Shown: in pieces, positions 54,313-63,599 of the stretch
How positions within the stretch are numbered: position 1 is the first letter of the stretch
Layout of the letters: the number at the start of each line of letters is the position of its first letter
Assembly (NCBI RefSeq): GCF_039621805.1
Contig: NZ_CP155075.1
Location: forward strand, 124,001 to 188,000
DNA length: 64,000 bases
Reading direction: 5' to 3'
Source: Paraburkholderia sp. PREW-6R
GTDB lineage: Bacteria; Pseudomonadota; Gammaproteobacteria; Burkholderiales; Burkholderiaceae
Program-made: the position numbers and the translations under genes
The notes under the pieces: model-generated
Told to the model about the DNA's origin: nothing
The model's input: the letters and a program-made list of their open reading frames with translations, nothing else
Databases searched by the model: none

Positions 54313-54735
54313 ATGACAGCCTTGAACTTCGATCCGACTCATGACGCGCAAGGCGAAAGCGAAGATATCGGTTCGCCCACGCCCGGCCATCCCCATCCGC
54401 GTATCAATGCGCACAAGACGCAACGAAGGTTTCGCATCGCCTTGGTGATCATGGCGATTCTGGCCGTGCTGGTTCCGACAGCAATCTTCGCATTGGTTGT
54501 CTACCAAAGCCATCAGGACGCGGCTTTGGGCCTGACTACGTTATTCAGCTTCATGATGTATTCACTGGCCAGTTGCAGGATTCGGGCGAGCGCGAAGCAG
54601 GCATTCAGGCATGCTCGTCGAGATGGCCATTTGACGTTCCTGACAGGAAAAACCGTCCGGGTTGCGCGAGCGTGTCCTTGTCGCTGGCTGGTCGTTCTAC
54701 ACCTCGGGTTCGAGGGTTTTTCGTCCCTCGACTGA
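54313..54735 (+). CDS. Hypothetical membrane protein, C-terminal part uncertain
   Basis: A 140-residue frame. Residues 1-40 are acidic and hydrophilic, then one clear helix (FRIALVIMAILAVLVPTAIFALVVY). After about residue 80 the sequence becomes Arg/Cys-rich and loses coding character, suggesting a frameshift or a shorter true protein. The function is unknown. Confidence 0.4.
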   Translation: MTALNFDPTHDAQGESEDIGSPTPGHPHPRINAHKTQRRFRIALVIMAILAVLVPTAIFALVVYQSHQDAALGLTTLFSFMMYSLASCRIRASAKQAFRHARRDGHLTFLTGKTVRVARACPCRWLVVLHLGFEGFSSLD

Positions 54736-55020
54736 GAGGTGCAACCGCAGGCCGTGTCGATTCTTCTTGACGGGAAATTTTTTTGTGCGAGCCCAGGTGC
54801 ATCAATAAGCGGCTCGTCACTGCGCAAGAGACCACGCCCATGCCGGATGCTCTGACACGAACACAGAGAGGGGTGACGCATCTGCAGCCAGGTGTCGGCC
54901 GCCGGGCTATCCGGCCGCCCGGCATCGAGGAAGACTCCTTTCACGTGGTCAGTGTGCCTGTGCGCCACGCAGGCTTTAGTCTCGTGGACGTTCTTTCCGC
55001 CGCCGCTCACACGCATAGGC

Positions 55021-55911
55021 ATGCCGACAACGCAAATCATGAAACTGATGTCACTTCTCACCTCTACCGCGAATGCCGGCCAGACTGAAGAGCGCGGAAC
55101 TGACCGGACAACTGCGAGCGATGCAGCACGCAGTGTGATGATGCACGTCACACTCGAAGCCGTTCACGCGGCACCTTTGCGCCAGGCATTATCCCAGGAC
55201 TGCGACGGTGACGGCTGGACAATGCGCGTTGCACCTGTGCCGGGTACCGAGCGCGTCAGGCTGTCGCTGTATCTGCCCAAACCTCACGTTGAGCGCGCGA
55301 TGTCGCGCATCGGCGAACACGTGCCCTCCGCGGTATTCGACCGGATCGTACACATGCCCTTCGCGCCGTCCGACGCGTGGCGCGATCTCGCGCGGGTCCG
55401 CGCGGGCGAGCAGATTGCCGCGAGGCGGTTCGACGCTCAGAAAGCAACGCTTCGCTCCATACCGTCGATCCGCGATTTGCTGACGCCCGGGCAGATCGTG
55501 CTCGACCTCGAACTGCCCGGCCGCGGCGACCTGTTTCAATGGATCGGCGAACGGTTCGGCGGCATGACGGGCGTCGACGCAAAACAGATTGCGCTCGAAT
55601 TGCACAGGCGCGAGAGCATGGGATCGACAGCGCTCGGAAATGGCTTCGCGGTGCCGCACTGCAGGCTGGATCATCTGCGCAGCGCCGCCGCGCTCTATGT
55701 ACGTTCAGCCATCGCCTTAAATCTGGATTCGCCTGACCGCCTGCCGGTGGTGGACGCCGTTGTCCTGCTGGTGCCGGGCCGGGCAGCGTCGATGCATCTG
55801 TCACTGCTTGCCGAAGTGGCGCAACTTTTCAATGATGGAGCGTTTCGCAGCCGCCTGCGGGACTGCAGGTCTGTGGCCGAAGCGCACGCCTGTATCAAGG
55901 CAGGCGACTAG
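55021..55911 (+). CDS. PTS IIA-domain protein (PtsN-like) with N-terminal extension
   Basis: A 296-residue frame from 55021; the true start is unclear because no ribosome site stands out (ATG 55039, 55048 and 55138 are also possible). The C-terminal 150 residues form a PTS EIIA type-2 domain: IRDLLTPGQIVLDLELPGRGDLFQWIGERF, ESMGSTALGNGFAVPHCRL with the phosphorylatable His213, and VDAVVLLVPGRAASMHLSLLAEVAQLF. The first 130 residues are not a standard PTS domain that I recognise. It may be a regulatory IIA-Ntr-like protein rather than a sugar transporter subunit, since no EIIB/EIIC genes lie nearby. Confidence 0.72.
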   Translation: MPTTQIMKLMSLLTSTANAGQTEERGTDRTTASDAARSVMMHVTLEAVHAAPLRQALSQDCDGDGWTMRVAPVPGTERVRLSLYLPKPHVERAMSRIGEHVPSAVFDRIVHMPFAPSDAWRDLARVRAGEQIAARRFDAQKATLRSIPSIRDLLTPGQIVLDLELPGRGDLFQWIGERFGGMTGVDAKQIALELHRRESMGSTALGNGFAVPHCRLDHLRSAAALYVRSAIALNLDSPDRLPVVDAVVLLVPGRAASMHLSLLAEVAQLFNDGAFRSRLRDCRSVAEAHACIKAGD

Positions 55912-55977
55912 GCCCGGCGCGGGAAGTCGCCGTGGCCTTAAACCTTGGCCAGTCGCCGCACCTCGCGATAAACATCG

Positions 55978-58900
55978 CTACGCGTCTCGCTTCATCAGCA
56001 GTTTGAGCAGTACGGGTAATAGCAGAAGCACCAGTGGCAGTTGAACGATCAGCCCGGAAATGATCGCTACCGCGAGCGGCTGCTGCATTGCCGACCCTTG
56101 CCCAAGCGCAAACGCCAACGGCAGCAACGCCAGAATGGCCGCGATCGTGGTCATGGCGATTGGCCGCAACCGGTTGCGGCCAGCCGCGAGCAAGGCTTCT
56201 TCGAACTGCAGCCCCTCATCCGCGACGAGACCCTGCAACTCGGATACATAAAAGATCGCCACTTCGGTGACGATGCCAATAATCATCGTCATCCCCATCA
56301 TCGCGGAGATGTTCAACTCGATGCCGGTGATCCACAAACCGATAAACACCGCACCTGCTGCCAGCAAAGGCATCGCCATCACGGCCAGCGCAATGCGGAA
56401 GCGCTCGTACAGAAACAGCAGCAACCCGAACACCAACGCGATCGCGGCGCCGAACACCGTCAGCAGACCTTTGAAGGCGATCTGCTGTTGCTGATACAGT
56501 CCGCCCAGCTCGTAATACACGCCAGTCGGCAACAGGCTCTTGTCGCTCAGTGTTTTCTGCACGTCGACGATCGTCGAGCCCAGATCGCGACCGTCGATTC
56601 GTGCCGTCACGGCCACCATCCGTTTGAGGTTGTCACGGCTGATTTCCGGCTGGCCAGTCACGGTCACCTGGTCTGCAACACGATTCAGCGCGAACAGATG
56701 GCCGTCCGGCGCGCGGATCTGCAACTGTCCCAATTGCGTATCGGTCAGTGTCAGTGCCCCGGCAACGCGCACACGCACACCCACGGTCTTCGGCCCATTC
56801 TGGAATTGCGTGGCAACATTGCCTTCCACCATGTCGGACACCGCCTGCGCAATCGACTGCGGATCCATGCCCTCCGCCGCCGCCGCCTCCGGCAAGATGT
56901 GCAACTCCAGCGCATCCCCGGCCGGGTTGATGCCGTCGTTGACGTCCACCACGCCTTGAATCTTGCCGATCTGCGCGGCGACTTTGCGCGCGGTGGTGGC
57001 GAGCGTGTTCTGGTCGTCGGAATAGATCTTGATCTGCACCGGTTGCGGCACCGCGGTCAGGTCGCCGATCAGGTCTTCCATCAGTTGCGCGAGCTCAACG
57101 CTCACGCCCGGCACCTGTGTCTCGATCTTCGAGCGGATCTCTTCCATCACCGTCTCGATCGGCTCACGGCCGCCCGATTTCAGCCGCACGAAGAAGTCGC
57201 CCTTGTTGGGCTCGTTCAGGTCTCCACCGAGACCGGCGCCGGTGCGGCGCGAGTAGGTCGCAACGTTCGGATTCGCGCGGATGATGCCCTCGATCTGCTT
57301 CATCAGCCGGTCGGTCTCCGTCACAGAGGTGCCCGGCTCGGTGTGATAGTCGAGCACGAAACCGCCCTCGTCCATGCTTGGCATGAAACCACTGCCCACA
57401 CGTGTAAACGCGAACGCAGCCACGACGATCAGTGGCAGCAGGCCGAGAAGCACGAGAATCGGGCGTGCCGTCACGCGCTCGACCAGAACGCCGTAGCGCC
57501 GGTTCATCCAGGACGCGAAGCGGGTTTCCTTGTGCTCCTCGGCGTCTCTCGGCTTCAGCCACCGGTCGCACAGGATCGGCACAGCGAGCCACGTAACGAA
57601 AAACGAAATGAACAGGGCGCTGGCCATCGTCACAGAGAGCGCCTTGAAGAACGCACCCGTCACGCCTGACAGAAACGCTAGCGGCACGAAAATGATCAGT
57701 GTCGCCGCCGACGATCCGGCAAGCGGCCGTGTGAATTCAAGTGCCGCCGCCATCACACGGCCATGGAATTTGTGCGCCCCGCCTTCGCGCATGCGTCGCA
57801 CGATGTGTTCGATCATGACGATGGCGTCGTCGATGACGAGGCCAACCGCGGCGGCCATCCCGCCGAGCGTCATGATGTTGAACCCCATGCCGAACACGTC
57901 GAGCAGCAGTATCGTCGCGGCCATCACGACAGGCACCAGCGCGACGGCGATCGCGGTGATTTTCCAGTTGCGCAGGAAGGCAAACAGCGTGAACGCGGCC
58001 AGCACCACCCCGATCATGATCGCATCGCGCACACTGGTCGCCGAGGCGATGACCAGTTCGCTCTGGTCATACCAGTTCGACAGCTTCACGCCGGCAGGCA
58101 TCTGATGCTGGAAGCCGGCGAGCTTCGCGCGGATCGCCTTGGCCATCGCCACGCTGTTCGCGCCGGGCTGCTGATAGACGTTCAGTAGCACGGCATCCTG
58201 GCCGTCCGCGGTGACGCGCATCCATTGCGGCGCGACTCCCTGCCGGACCGTCGCAATGTCTCCGAGCCGGATTTGCGTCGCGCCGTTGGCCGCGACCACC
58301 ACGTTGCGCAGTTCGTCGAGCTGTGTGATCGTGGTGTTGGCAATCACGAGGTACAACTTGTAGTGATCCTCGATACGGCCCATGGCCATCAGCACGTTGC
58401 TCGCACTGATCGCTTTCGCGACGTCGGCGATCGACATCTTGTAGGCAGCAAGGCGCGCCGGGTCGATCGCGACTTCGAATTCGTCCTGCGCGCCCCCGGT
58501 CACCTCGACGCGTGCCACGCCCTCTACGGACGACAGCAACGGTCGCATCTGGAATTGCGCCAAATCGCGCAGCGCCGAGAGAGACTGCTGTTTCGACGTC
58601 AGGCTATACGCAAGCACCGGGAACACAGTCGGGTCCATGCGCCGTACCTGCATCGAGGTGCCTTGCGGCAGCGTAGCCAGAATCTCGCTGATGGCCGACT
58701 GGGCCTGCAACGTGGCTTGCGCCATGTCGGTGCCCCAGTCGAAATTAATCGAGATTTCCGCCGAGCCGCGGCTCGTTCTTGACTCGACGTCGCGTACGTT
58801 CGGCACGCGGCGCAGCGCCTCTTCGACTGGCATGGTGACGAGCGTGGCCATCTGTTCGGCGGGGCGGTCGCCCGCGTCGAGCGAGACGACCGCGCGCGGA

Positions 58901-59025
58901 AACGCGACGTTCGGGAACAGCGAAATCGGCAGGCGAAACGCGGTCAGTGCGCCCGCGATCGCCAGCAGCGCGATCACGAACAGCAGCGAGCGTCGGTGCT
59001 TCTGCATCCATTGACCGAAGTTCAT
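55978..59025 (-). CDS. RND efflux pump inner-membrane permease
   Basis: A 1015-residue RND permease with 12 helices in the usual 1+5+1+5 layout. GLVIDDAIVMIEHIVRRM in helix 4 contains the Asp-Asp proton relay. MNFGQWMQKHRRSLLFVIALLAI is the first helix and TEVAIFYVSELQGL lies in the second half. The sequence fits the AcrB/MdtB-like or heavy-metal branches. Its start overlaps the adaptor stop (ATGA). With the adaptor and outer-membrane genes it should form a complete pump expelling drugs, dyes or metals. Confidence 0.93.
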   Translation of the reverse strand: MNFGQWMQKHRRSLLFVIALLAIAGALTAFRLPISLFPNVAFPRAVVSLDAGDRPAEQMATLVTMPVEEALRRVPNVRDVESRTSRGSAEISINFDWGTDMAQATLQAQSAISEILATLPQGTSMQVRRMDPTVFPVLAYSLTSKQQSLSALRDLAQFQMRPLLSSVEGVARVEVTGGAQDEFEVAIDPARLAAYKMSIADVAKAISASNVLMAMGRIEDHYKLYLVIANTTITQLDELRNVVVAANGATQIRLGDIATVRQGVAPQWMRVTADGQDAVLLNVYQQPGANSVAMAKAIRAKLAGFQHQMPAGVKLSNWYDQSELVIASATSVRDAIMIGVVLAAFTLFAFLRNWKITAIAVALVPVVMAATILLLDVFGMGFNIMTLGGMAAAVGLVIDDAIVMIEHIVRRMREGGAHKFHGRVMAAALEFTRPLAGSSAATLIIFVPLAFLSGVTGAFFKALSVTMASALFISFFVTWLAVPILCDRWLKPRDAEEHKETRFASWMNRRYGVLVERVTARPILVLLGLLPLIVVAAFAFTRVGSGFMPSMDEGGFVLDYHTEPGTSVTETDRLMKQIEGIIRANPNVATYSRRTGAGLGGDLNEPNKGDFFVRLKSGGREPIETVMEEIRSKIETQVPGVSVELAQLMEDLIGDLTAVPQPVQIKIYSDDQNTLATTARKVAAQIGKIQGVVDVNDGINPAGDALELHILPEAAAAEGMDPQSIAQAVSDMVEGNVATQFQNGPKTVGVRVRVAGALTLTDTQLGQLQIRAPDGHLFALNRVADQVTVTGQPEISRDNLKRMVAVTARIDGRDLGSTIVDVQKTLSDKSLLPTGVYYELGGLYQQQQIAFKGLLTVFGAAIALVFGLLLFLYERFRIALAVMAMPLLAAGAVFIGLWITGIELNISAMMGMTMIIGIVTEVAIFYVSELQGLVADEGLQFEEALLAAGRNRLRPIAMTTIAAILALLPLAFALGQGSAMQQPLAVAIISGLIVQLPLVLLLLPVLLKLLMKRDA

Positions 59026-60149
59026 CGCGGCGCGCCTCCGCCCGAGCGCACCGTCATGCCGTCCTTCAATTCATAGTTGCCGCTGACGACGAGCCCCTCT
59101 GCGCCGTCGATCGGACCGTCCACGCCGTAACGGTCGCCGTTTTCGACCTGCATCACCACCGCCACGCGGTGCGCCTTGTTTTGCGGCGTAATCTGAAAAA
59201 CGTACGCGCCATGGTCGTCTTTCAGTACGGCGGCGCGCGGTACGACCCAATGCGTGCCGCTACGCGTGGCGATGTCGGCGCTGACGCGCGTGCCCGGAAT
59301 GAAGCCGCCTTGTCCGAGCGGGACGTTCGCGCCGACGTTGACGAGCTGGCTTTGCTGATCGACCGATGCGCCGACCAGTACCACGTGACCGTCCGCCGCG
59401 CTGCTGGCGAGCGAGGTAGAAAGGCCGTGCAACGTGACCGTGTCGCCGGCATGAATGGCGGACAGGTCAGACGGCTCGACGCCGAGCATGACATTCGCAT
59501 GCGCATCCTTCCCACTGCCGCCAGCCAGTTGCAGGATCGCGGCGCCGGGCTGCACCTGATCGCCCTGTTGCGCCGATACCTGCAAGACGACACCGTCGAT
59601 CGGCGCCGCGATGATCTTGTTACCGCTCGCGACACCCGTCTGGTTTTGCGCGGCAAGCGCCTGCCGGGCGTCCTCGGCAGCCTTGCGGGCCGTGGCGAGT
59701 TGCGATTGCGTGGCGAGCCCTTTGTCGTACAGCGATTGCGTGCGCGCCAGTTCGCCCAGCGCCAGCGTCACCGCGCTTTTCGCCTGACTGGCAGCGAGCA
59801 CCGCCGCAGGGTCGGCTTGCGCGACAAAGAGCGGCGTGCCGCGCTTCACGCTCTGGCCAGCCTGCACACGCATCTGCACGATACGCGCGGTGTATGGAAG
59901 ATTGACCGTGGTCAGGTTCGATGCGGATGCCGCGACGATGCCATACGCGCGGACCGGCTGCGCGATGACGGCGCGCTGCACCTTCACTGTCTGCACGGAT
60001 ACGACGGCCCGGTCGGCCGCATCGTCGCCGGCGGAGGCGCTGGCTGCACCGGCGGCATGCGCGCCGGCGCTCATCAGCGCGGCGCTGGCGAGAGAAAACG
60101 CGTAAGTGGCAAGGCGCTGCCGCCGCGCGGCAATTGGACTATTTCGCAT
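59022..60149 (-). CDS. RND efflux periplasmic adaptor (membrane fusion protein)
   Basis: A 375-residue adaptor, start MRNSPIAARRQRLATYAFSLAS at 60149 with an Ala-rich signal; the long frame to 60365 overlaps the outer-membrane gene and is rejected. It has a lipoyl-like hairpin (VRMQVRAGQSVKRGTPLFVAQADPAAV region), a coiled-coil helical pair with KSAVTLALGELARTQSLYDKGLATQ, a second lipoyl half (DGVVLQVSAQQGDQVQPGAAIL) and beta-barrel segments. It links the permease and the outer-membrane channel. Confidence 0.92.
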   Translation of the reverse strand: MRNSPIAARRQRLATYAFSLASAALMSAGAHAAGAASASAGDDAADRAVVSVQTVKVQRAVIAQPVRAYGIVAASASNLTTVNLPYTARIVQMRVQAGQSVKRGTPLFVAQADPAAVLAASQAKSAVTLALGELARTQSLYDKGLATQSQLATARKAAEDARQALAAQNQTGVASGNKIIAAPIDGVVLQVSAQQGDQVQPGAAILQLAGGSGKDAHANVMLGVEPSDLSAIHAGDTVTLHGLSTSLASSAADGHVVLVGASVDQQSQLVNVGANVPLGQGGFIPGTRVSADIATRSGTHWVVPRAAVLKDDHGAYVFQITPQNKAHRVAVVMQVENGDRYGVDGPIDGAEGLVVSGNYELKDGMTVRSGGGAPR

Positions 60150-61587
60150 GAGTGTCGGTGGAGGTCTGAGCGAATGAGAAGGCATCGGGAATCGTGCTAC
60201 CCAGCAGCGCCTGCAAGCCGACACGCTGCTCGCCGAGCGATTCGCGCAGCGTGGCGACATCGATGCGTTTGGTGAGTGCGGCGCTTTGCGCATCCGTGTA
60301 GGCGCCGAGCACGATATCGTGCTGCGCGTAGGCCTCAGCCGCGTGTCGTGCGGCAACGTCGACATCGGGCAGCGCAGCTTCGGTCTGCTGTAACTGTCGA
60401 GAGAGAATCACAGTGTCCGCACGCATCTGGGCGACGTCGGCGTAGGCCTGATTCAAGCGTGACTGGTATTCATCGCGCAGGCGCTGACGCGTCGCCTGTT
60501 CGATCGCGATGTTGCCTCGATTCCGGTTGAAGATCGGCAGGCTCAGGTTGATCTGGAAGCCGCTGGTATAGATGTTCGAAGTGTCTCGCGCGCGCACGAA
60601 ACCGACGGAAAGACTGGGGAACTGGCTGAGAATCGCAGCGCGGTATTTCTGCTCCTGCGCCTCATAACCCGCTTGTAAAGCGATCAGGTCCGGACGGCGT
60701 CGCGCGAGGTGGGCCAGTGCCGCGTCGAGCGTCGCGTCGGACAGCTCGGTGGCGTCGTCGTCGCCGGTGAGTCGCAACTGCACCTCCGGCGAGAGGCCGA
60801 GCAGCGCGTTCAGATCGTGATGCGTCTGTTCCACCGCCCGCTCGGTGTCGGTGTATTGCTTGCGTGCGTCGCTGTATGCGGTGAGCGCGGCGGTGAGTGT
60901 GTCGTCGGTGAGATTGCCGTCGCGGTGCGCTTCAGCCATGCGCTCGTAGCGCGTGCGCGCGAGGTCCCGCTGCTGTTGCAGCAGCGGCAGCGTGTCCTGC
61001 TGGAAGCGTGTCTTGATGAACAACTGGCGAGCCTGGGCAACGATTTGCCATTCCTGCCACAGCAGGCCGAGATCGGTTTTGGCCGCCGTCGCGTCTGCGG
61101 ATTGCCGGTTCGCGCTGCGCAGCACGATCGCCATCACGTCGATGCTCAAACCGTAATTGAACGCGCGCGTGGCGCCGGCCGCGCCGGGGTAATCGCTCGA
61201 CACGCTCAGTTGCGGGTCCGGCAGCAGTCCTGCTGAATAAGCTTGCGCCCGGGCGATGCCGAGATCATCACGCGCGAGCTTCAGGTCGGGATTGTTCGCC
61301 ACCGCCAGCATCGCGACTTCGTCGATGTCGAGCCCGTCGGACGGATCGAAGCGATGTGCCGCCAGTTCAGGCAGCGGCATGGTGGACGGATCGATCTGGA
61401 TGCGTTCCAGCGAATGGGCCGAGGTCGCCGTGTCCTGCGGTGAGAGCGGTTCGCGGTGATACCAGGCGCATCCGCCGAGCAGCATTGCGCAGACGGGCAT
61501 GAGCAACAGCAGGCCTGTTGCGGGCGGAACCGTCGACCTGGCCGCCGCGGCGGCGTTGAAAACGGGCACAATCCGGCTCCTGAACAA
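60139..61587 (-). CDS. TolC-family outer-membrane efflux lipoprotein
   Basis: A 482-residue outer-membrane factor. The signal contains the lipobox LGGC (MLLGGCAWYHRE), so it is probably lipid-anchored as in CusC/OprM. Two long-helix repeats follow (LARDDLGIARAQAYSAGLLPD; TDLGLLWQEWQIVAQARQLF; DEYQSRLNQAYADVAQMRAD; LQQTEAALPDVDVAARHAAE). It is the first gene of the three-gene pump operon and overlaps the adaptor by 11 bases. Confidence 0.92.
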   Translation of the reverse strand: MFRSRIVPVFNAAAAARSTVPPATGLLLLMPVCAMLLGGCAWYHREPLSPQDTATSAHSLERIQIDPSTMPLPELAAHRFDPSDGLDIDEVAMLAVANNPDLKLARDDLGIARAQAYSAGLLPDPQLSVSSDYPGAAGATRAFNYGLSIDVMAIVLRSANRQSADATAAKTDLGLLWQEWQIVAQARQLFIKTRFQQDTLPLLQQQRDLARTRYERMAEAHRDGNLTDDTLTAALTAYSDARKQYTDTERAVEQTHHDLNALLGLSPEVQLRLTGDDDATELSDATLDAALAHLARRRPDLIALQAGYEAQEQKYRAAILSQFPSLSVGFVRARDTSNIYTSGFQINLSLPIFNRNRGNIAIEQATRQRLRDEYQSRLNQAYADVAQMRADTVILSRQLQQTEAALPDVDVAARHAAEAYAQHDIVLGAYTDAQSAALTKRIDVATLRESLGEQRVGLQALLGSTIPDAFSFAQTSTDTHAK

Positions 61588-61643
61588 GATGGAAGGGCGG
61601 CGACGAGTGTCGCAGAACGGACTTGGATTCTGCTGATGATGTG

Positions 61644-61660
61644 CTTAAGAAACGCTTAAC
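61644..61660 (+). promoter_or_regulatory. PmrA/QseB-like box CTTAAG-N5-CTTAAC
   Basis: Direct hexamers with a 5-base gap (repeat period 11) match the PmrA/QseB half-site pattern YTTAAK-N5-YTTAAK with one mismatch at the last position. It lies 57 bases upstream of the efflux operon start and 109 bases from the regulator start. Confidence 0.6.
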
Positions 61661-61707
61661 CGGAAACAGGCTGCTCATTGGCATTCCGTGAACTTCAGCC
61701 CGCAAGA

Positions 61708-61724
61708 GATAAGGAAACGTTAAG
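61708..61724 (-). promoter_or_regulatory. PmrA/QseB-like box CTTAAC-N5-CTTATC
   Basis: On the minus strand the sequence reads CTTAAC-GTTTC-CTTATC, again two hexamers with a 5-base gap. It is 45 bases upstream of the response regulator start. The divergent pair of boxes suggests that the regulator controls both its own gene and the pump. Confidence 0.55.
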
Positions 61725-61768
61725 CTGCCGGGTCCGACAATGTCGGCAAATGGACGAGAGGAGCGGCC

Positions 61769-62428
61769 ATGCGTCTGCTACTGGTCGAAGACGACGACAT
61801 GATTGCGGAGACGGTCCTGGGCGCGATGCGCCGCTCGGGCTACACGATCGACTGGGCCGAAGATGGCCGCGCGGCGGAACTGTCGCTCGGGAACGGCGTG
61901 TACGACCTCGTGCTGCTCGACCTCGGCTTGCCGAAGAAAAACGGTATCGACGTGCTGAAGGTCTACCGCCAGAGCGGCGGCACCGCACCCGTGATCATCC
62001 TGAGCGCATGTGATGCAGTCGAGGACCGGATTCACGGCCTTGACGCTGGCGCCGACGATTACCTGATCAAGCCATTCGACCTCGACGAACTCGCGGCGCG
62101 CGTGCGCGCACTATCGCGGCGGCGCACCGGCCAGAAGCAACCCGTCTATTCGCACGGCGAACTCACGCTCGATCCCGCCGCGCATGAAGTCACCCAGGCC
62201 GGCAAAGTGCTGCCGCTCTTACCGCGCGAGTTCGCTTTGCTGCAGGCGTTGATAGAAGAGCCCACGCGGGTGTTCACGCGGCCGGAACTGGAAGAGAAGC
62301 TATATGGCTGGGGCGAGGAGGTGGGCAGTAACGCGATCGAAGTGCATGTGCACAGCTTGCGGCGCAAGATCGGCGCGCAGCAGGTGGTGACCGTGCGCGG
62401 CGTCGGTTACCGTCTGAAGCGGTGCTGA
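61769..62428 (+). CDS. OmpR/PhoB-type response regulator (PmrA/QseB-like)
   Basis: A 219-residue response regulator. Receiver: acidic LVEDDD, phospho-acceptor Asp51 in LVLLDLGLPKKNG, and Lys in DYLIKPFD. A winged-helix DNA-binding domain (ELTLDPAAHEVTQAGKVLPLLPREFALLQALIEE; NAIEVHVHSLRRKIGAQQVVTVRGVGYRL) follows. The sequence is PmrA/QseB-like, and matching boxes lie upstream. A sensor kinase gene normally follows; here the next 210 bases are empty and then an SDR gene appears on the other strand, so the partner kinase is missing from this locus. Confidence 0.92.
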   Translation: MRLLLVEDDDMIAETVLGAMRRSGYTIDWAEDGRAAELSLGNGVYDLVLLDLGLPKKNGIDVLKVYRQSGGTAPVIILSACDAVEDRIHGLDAGADDYLIKPFDLDELAARVRALSRRRTGQKQPVYSHGELTLDPAAHEVTQAGKVLPLLPREFALLQALIEEPTRVFTRPELEEKLYGWGEEVGSNAIEVHVHSLRRKIGAQQVVTVRGVGYRLKRC

Positions 62429-62638
62429 CGACGCGGAGTCGTCGCTTTCTCGTGCGTGCTTATGGTTAGTCCGCACGATACGTCGGCGCGATCCGGGCGG
62501 AGCCGTCGACAATCCTGGAGGCATCGGCGGGTTGCGCGAGGACGCGAACGCGCCTCCACCGTCAGCGGACCCTGGCTGGAAGTTGCCATGCCACTACCGC
62601 TCGCTAACGAGCGAAACCGTCGGGCAAGAAGCGCCTTC

Positions 62639-63433
62639 CTACGACCAGCCACACGTGACCATCACGTCCTCGGACGTAATCATGCGGCTATCGTCGGCCG
62701 CGAGGAAAAGCGCCATGCGCGCGATATCGCCGGGCTCCATTTCCTCGTCGATGCATTGGCCGCGTCGTATCTCTTCGCGGCCTTCGTCGGTGAGCCACAG
62801 GCTGCGCTGTTTCTCGGTCAGCACCCAGCCCGGCACGAGTGTGTTCACGCGGATCCCATACGCGCCGAGGTCCTTGGCGAGCCCACGCGTCAGACCCTGT
62901 ACTGCCGCCTTGCTCATGGCGTAGACCGGGAACTGGCTGCTCTTGAGCATCCAGCAATGCGAGCCGAGATTGATGATCGAGCCCGCGCGTGCGGCCTTCA
63001 TATCGTCGGCCACGGCCTGCGCTGCGAACAAGTGATGCCGCACGTTGACTGCCACGCCCGCATCGAATGACTGGGGCGTCACGTCGGCGAGCGCGTGGCG
63101 GCGATCGTTCGCCGCATTGTTCACGAGTACCTCGATCGGTCCGAATGCCGCTCGCACCTGGGCGATGGCCGCGTGTAACGCGGGAATGTCGGTGACGTCG
63201 CAGGCGACGAAGAGCGGCTGGTGACGCGCGTTGCCGAGCGCTTTGACAAGCGCTGTGCCCGCGTTCGTGTCGATGTCGAGAAAGCCCACCCGTGCGCCTT
63301 GCGCAACGAAGTGCTCGACGAACGAAGCGCCAATGCCACTCGCGCCGCCCGTAATGAGCACGACACGGTCAACCAGACTGGGATAGCTCGCGTAACGCGC
63401 CTGTCCCGAAGATTTTTCGCTAGAGGTTGCCAT
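62639..63433 (-). CDS. SDR oxidoreductase, D-xylose/L-arabinose 1-dehydrogenase-like
   Basis: A 264-residue short-chain dehydrogenase. VVLITGGASGIGASF (NAD-binding), VLVNNAANDRRHALADV and the catalytic Tyr/Lys in PVYAMSKAAVQGL are present, with the Ser region in INLGSHCWMLKSS. The run YPSL..VVLITGGASGIG.., NDRRHALADVT and the PGWVLTEKQRSLW..EG segment strongly recall Caulobacter D-xylose 1-dehydrogenase. It likely oxidises an aldose to the lactone. The neighbouring MFS remnant may once have been its transporter. Confidence 0.88.
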   Translation of the reverse strand: MATSSEKSSGQARYASYPSLVDRVVLITGGASGIGASFVEHFVAQGARVGFLDIDTNAGTALVKALGNARHQPLFVACDVTDIPALHAAIAQVRAAFGPIEVLVNNAANDRRHALADVTPQSFDAGVAVNVRHHLFAAQAVADDMKAARAGSIINLGSHCWMLKSSQFPVYAMSKAAVQGLTRGLAKDLGAYGIRVNTLVPGWVLTEKQRSLWLTDEGREEIRRGQCIDEEMEPGDIARMALFLAADDSRMITSEDVMVTCGWS

Positions 63434-63599
63434 TCACATCCCGTATTGATTGAGCGCTGCGACGGCGAAACCGATTGTGCGCCGTGGAAGTCTTCCTGCG
63501 AGCCAGGCAGGTCTGGCCTCGTGGCGCGCTATGGTCCGGCGCCTTGATGACGCATTGTCTACGAGAAACTGGCGATCCGCAAAGACGTTCTCGTCCTCT

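Noticed and set aside
56041..57669. A 542-codon plus-strand frame inside the RND permease
   Set aside because: Antisense shadow of the permease, His/Arg/Gln-rich with no recognisable domain.
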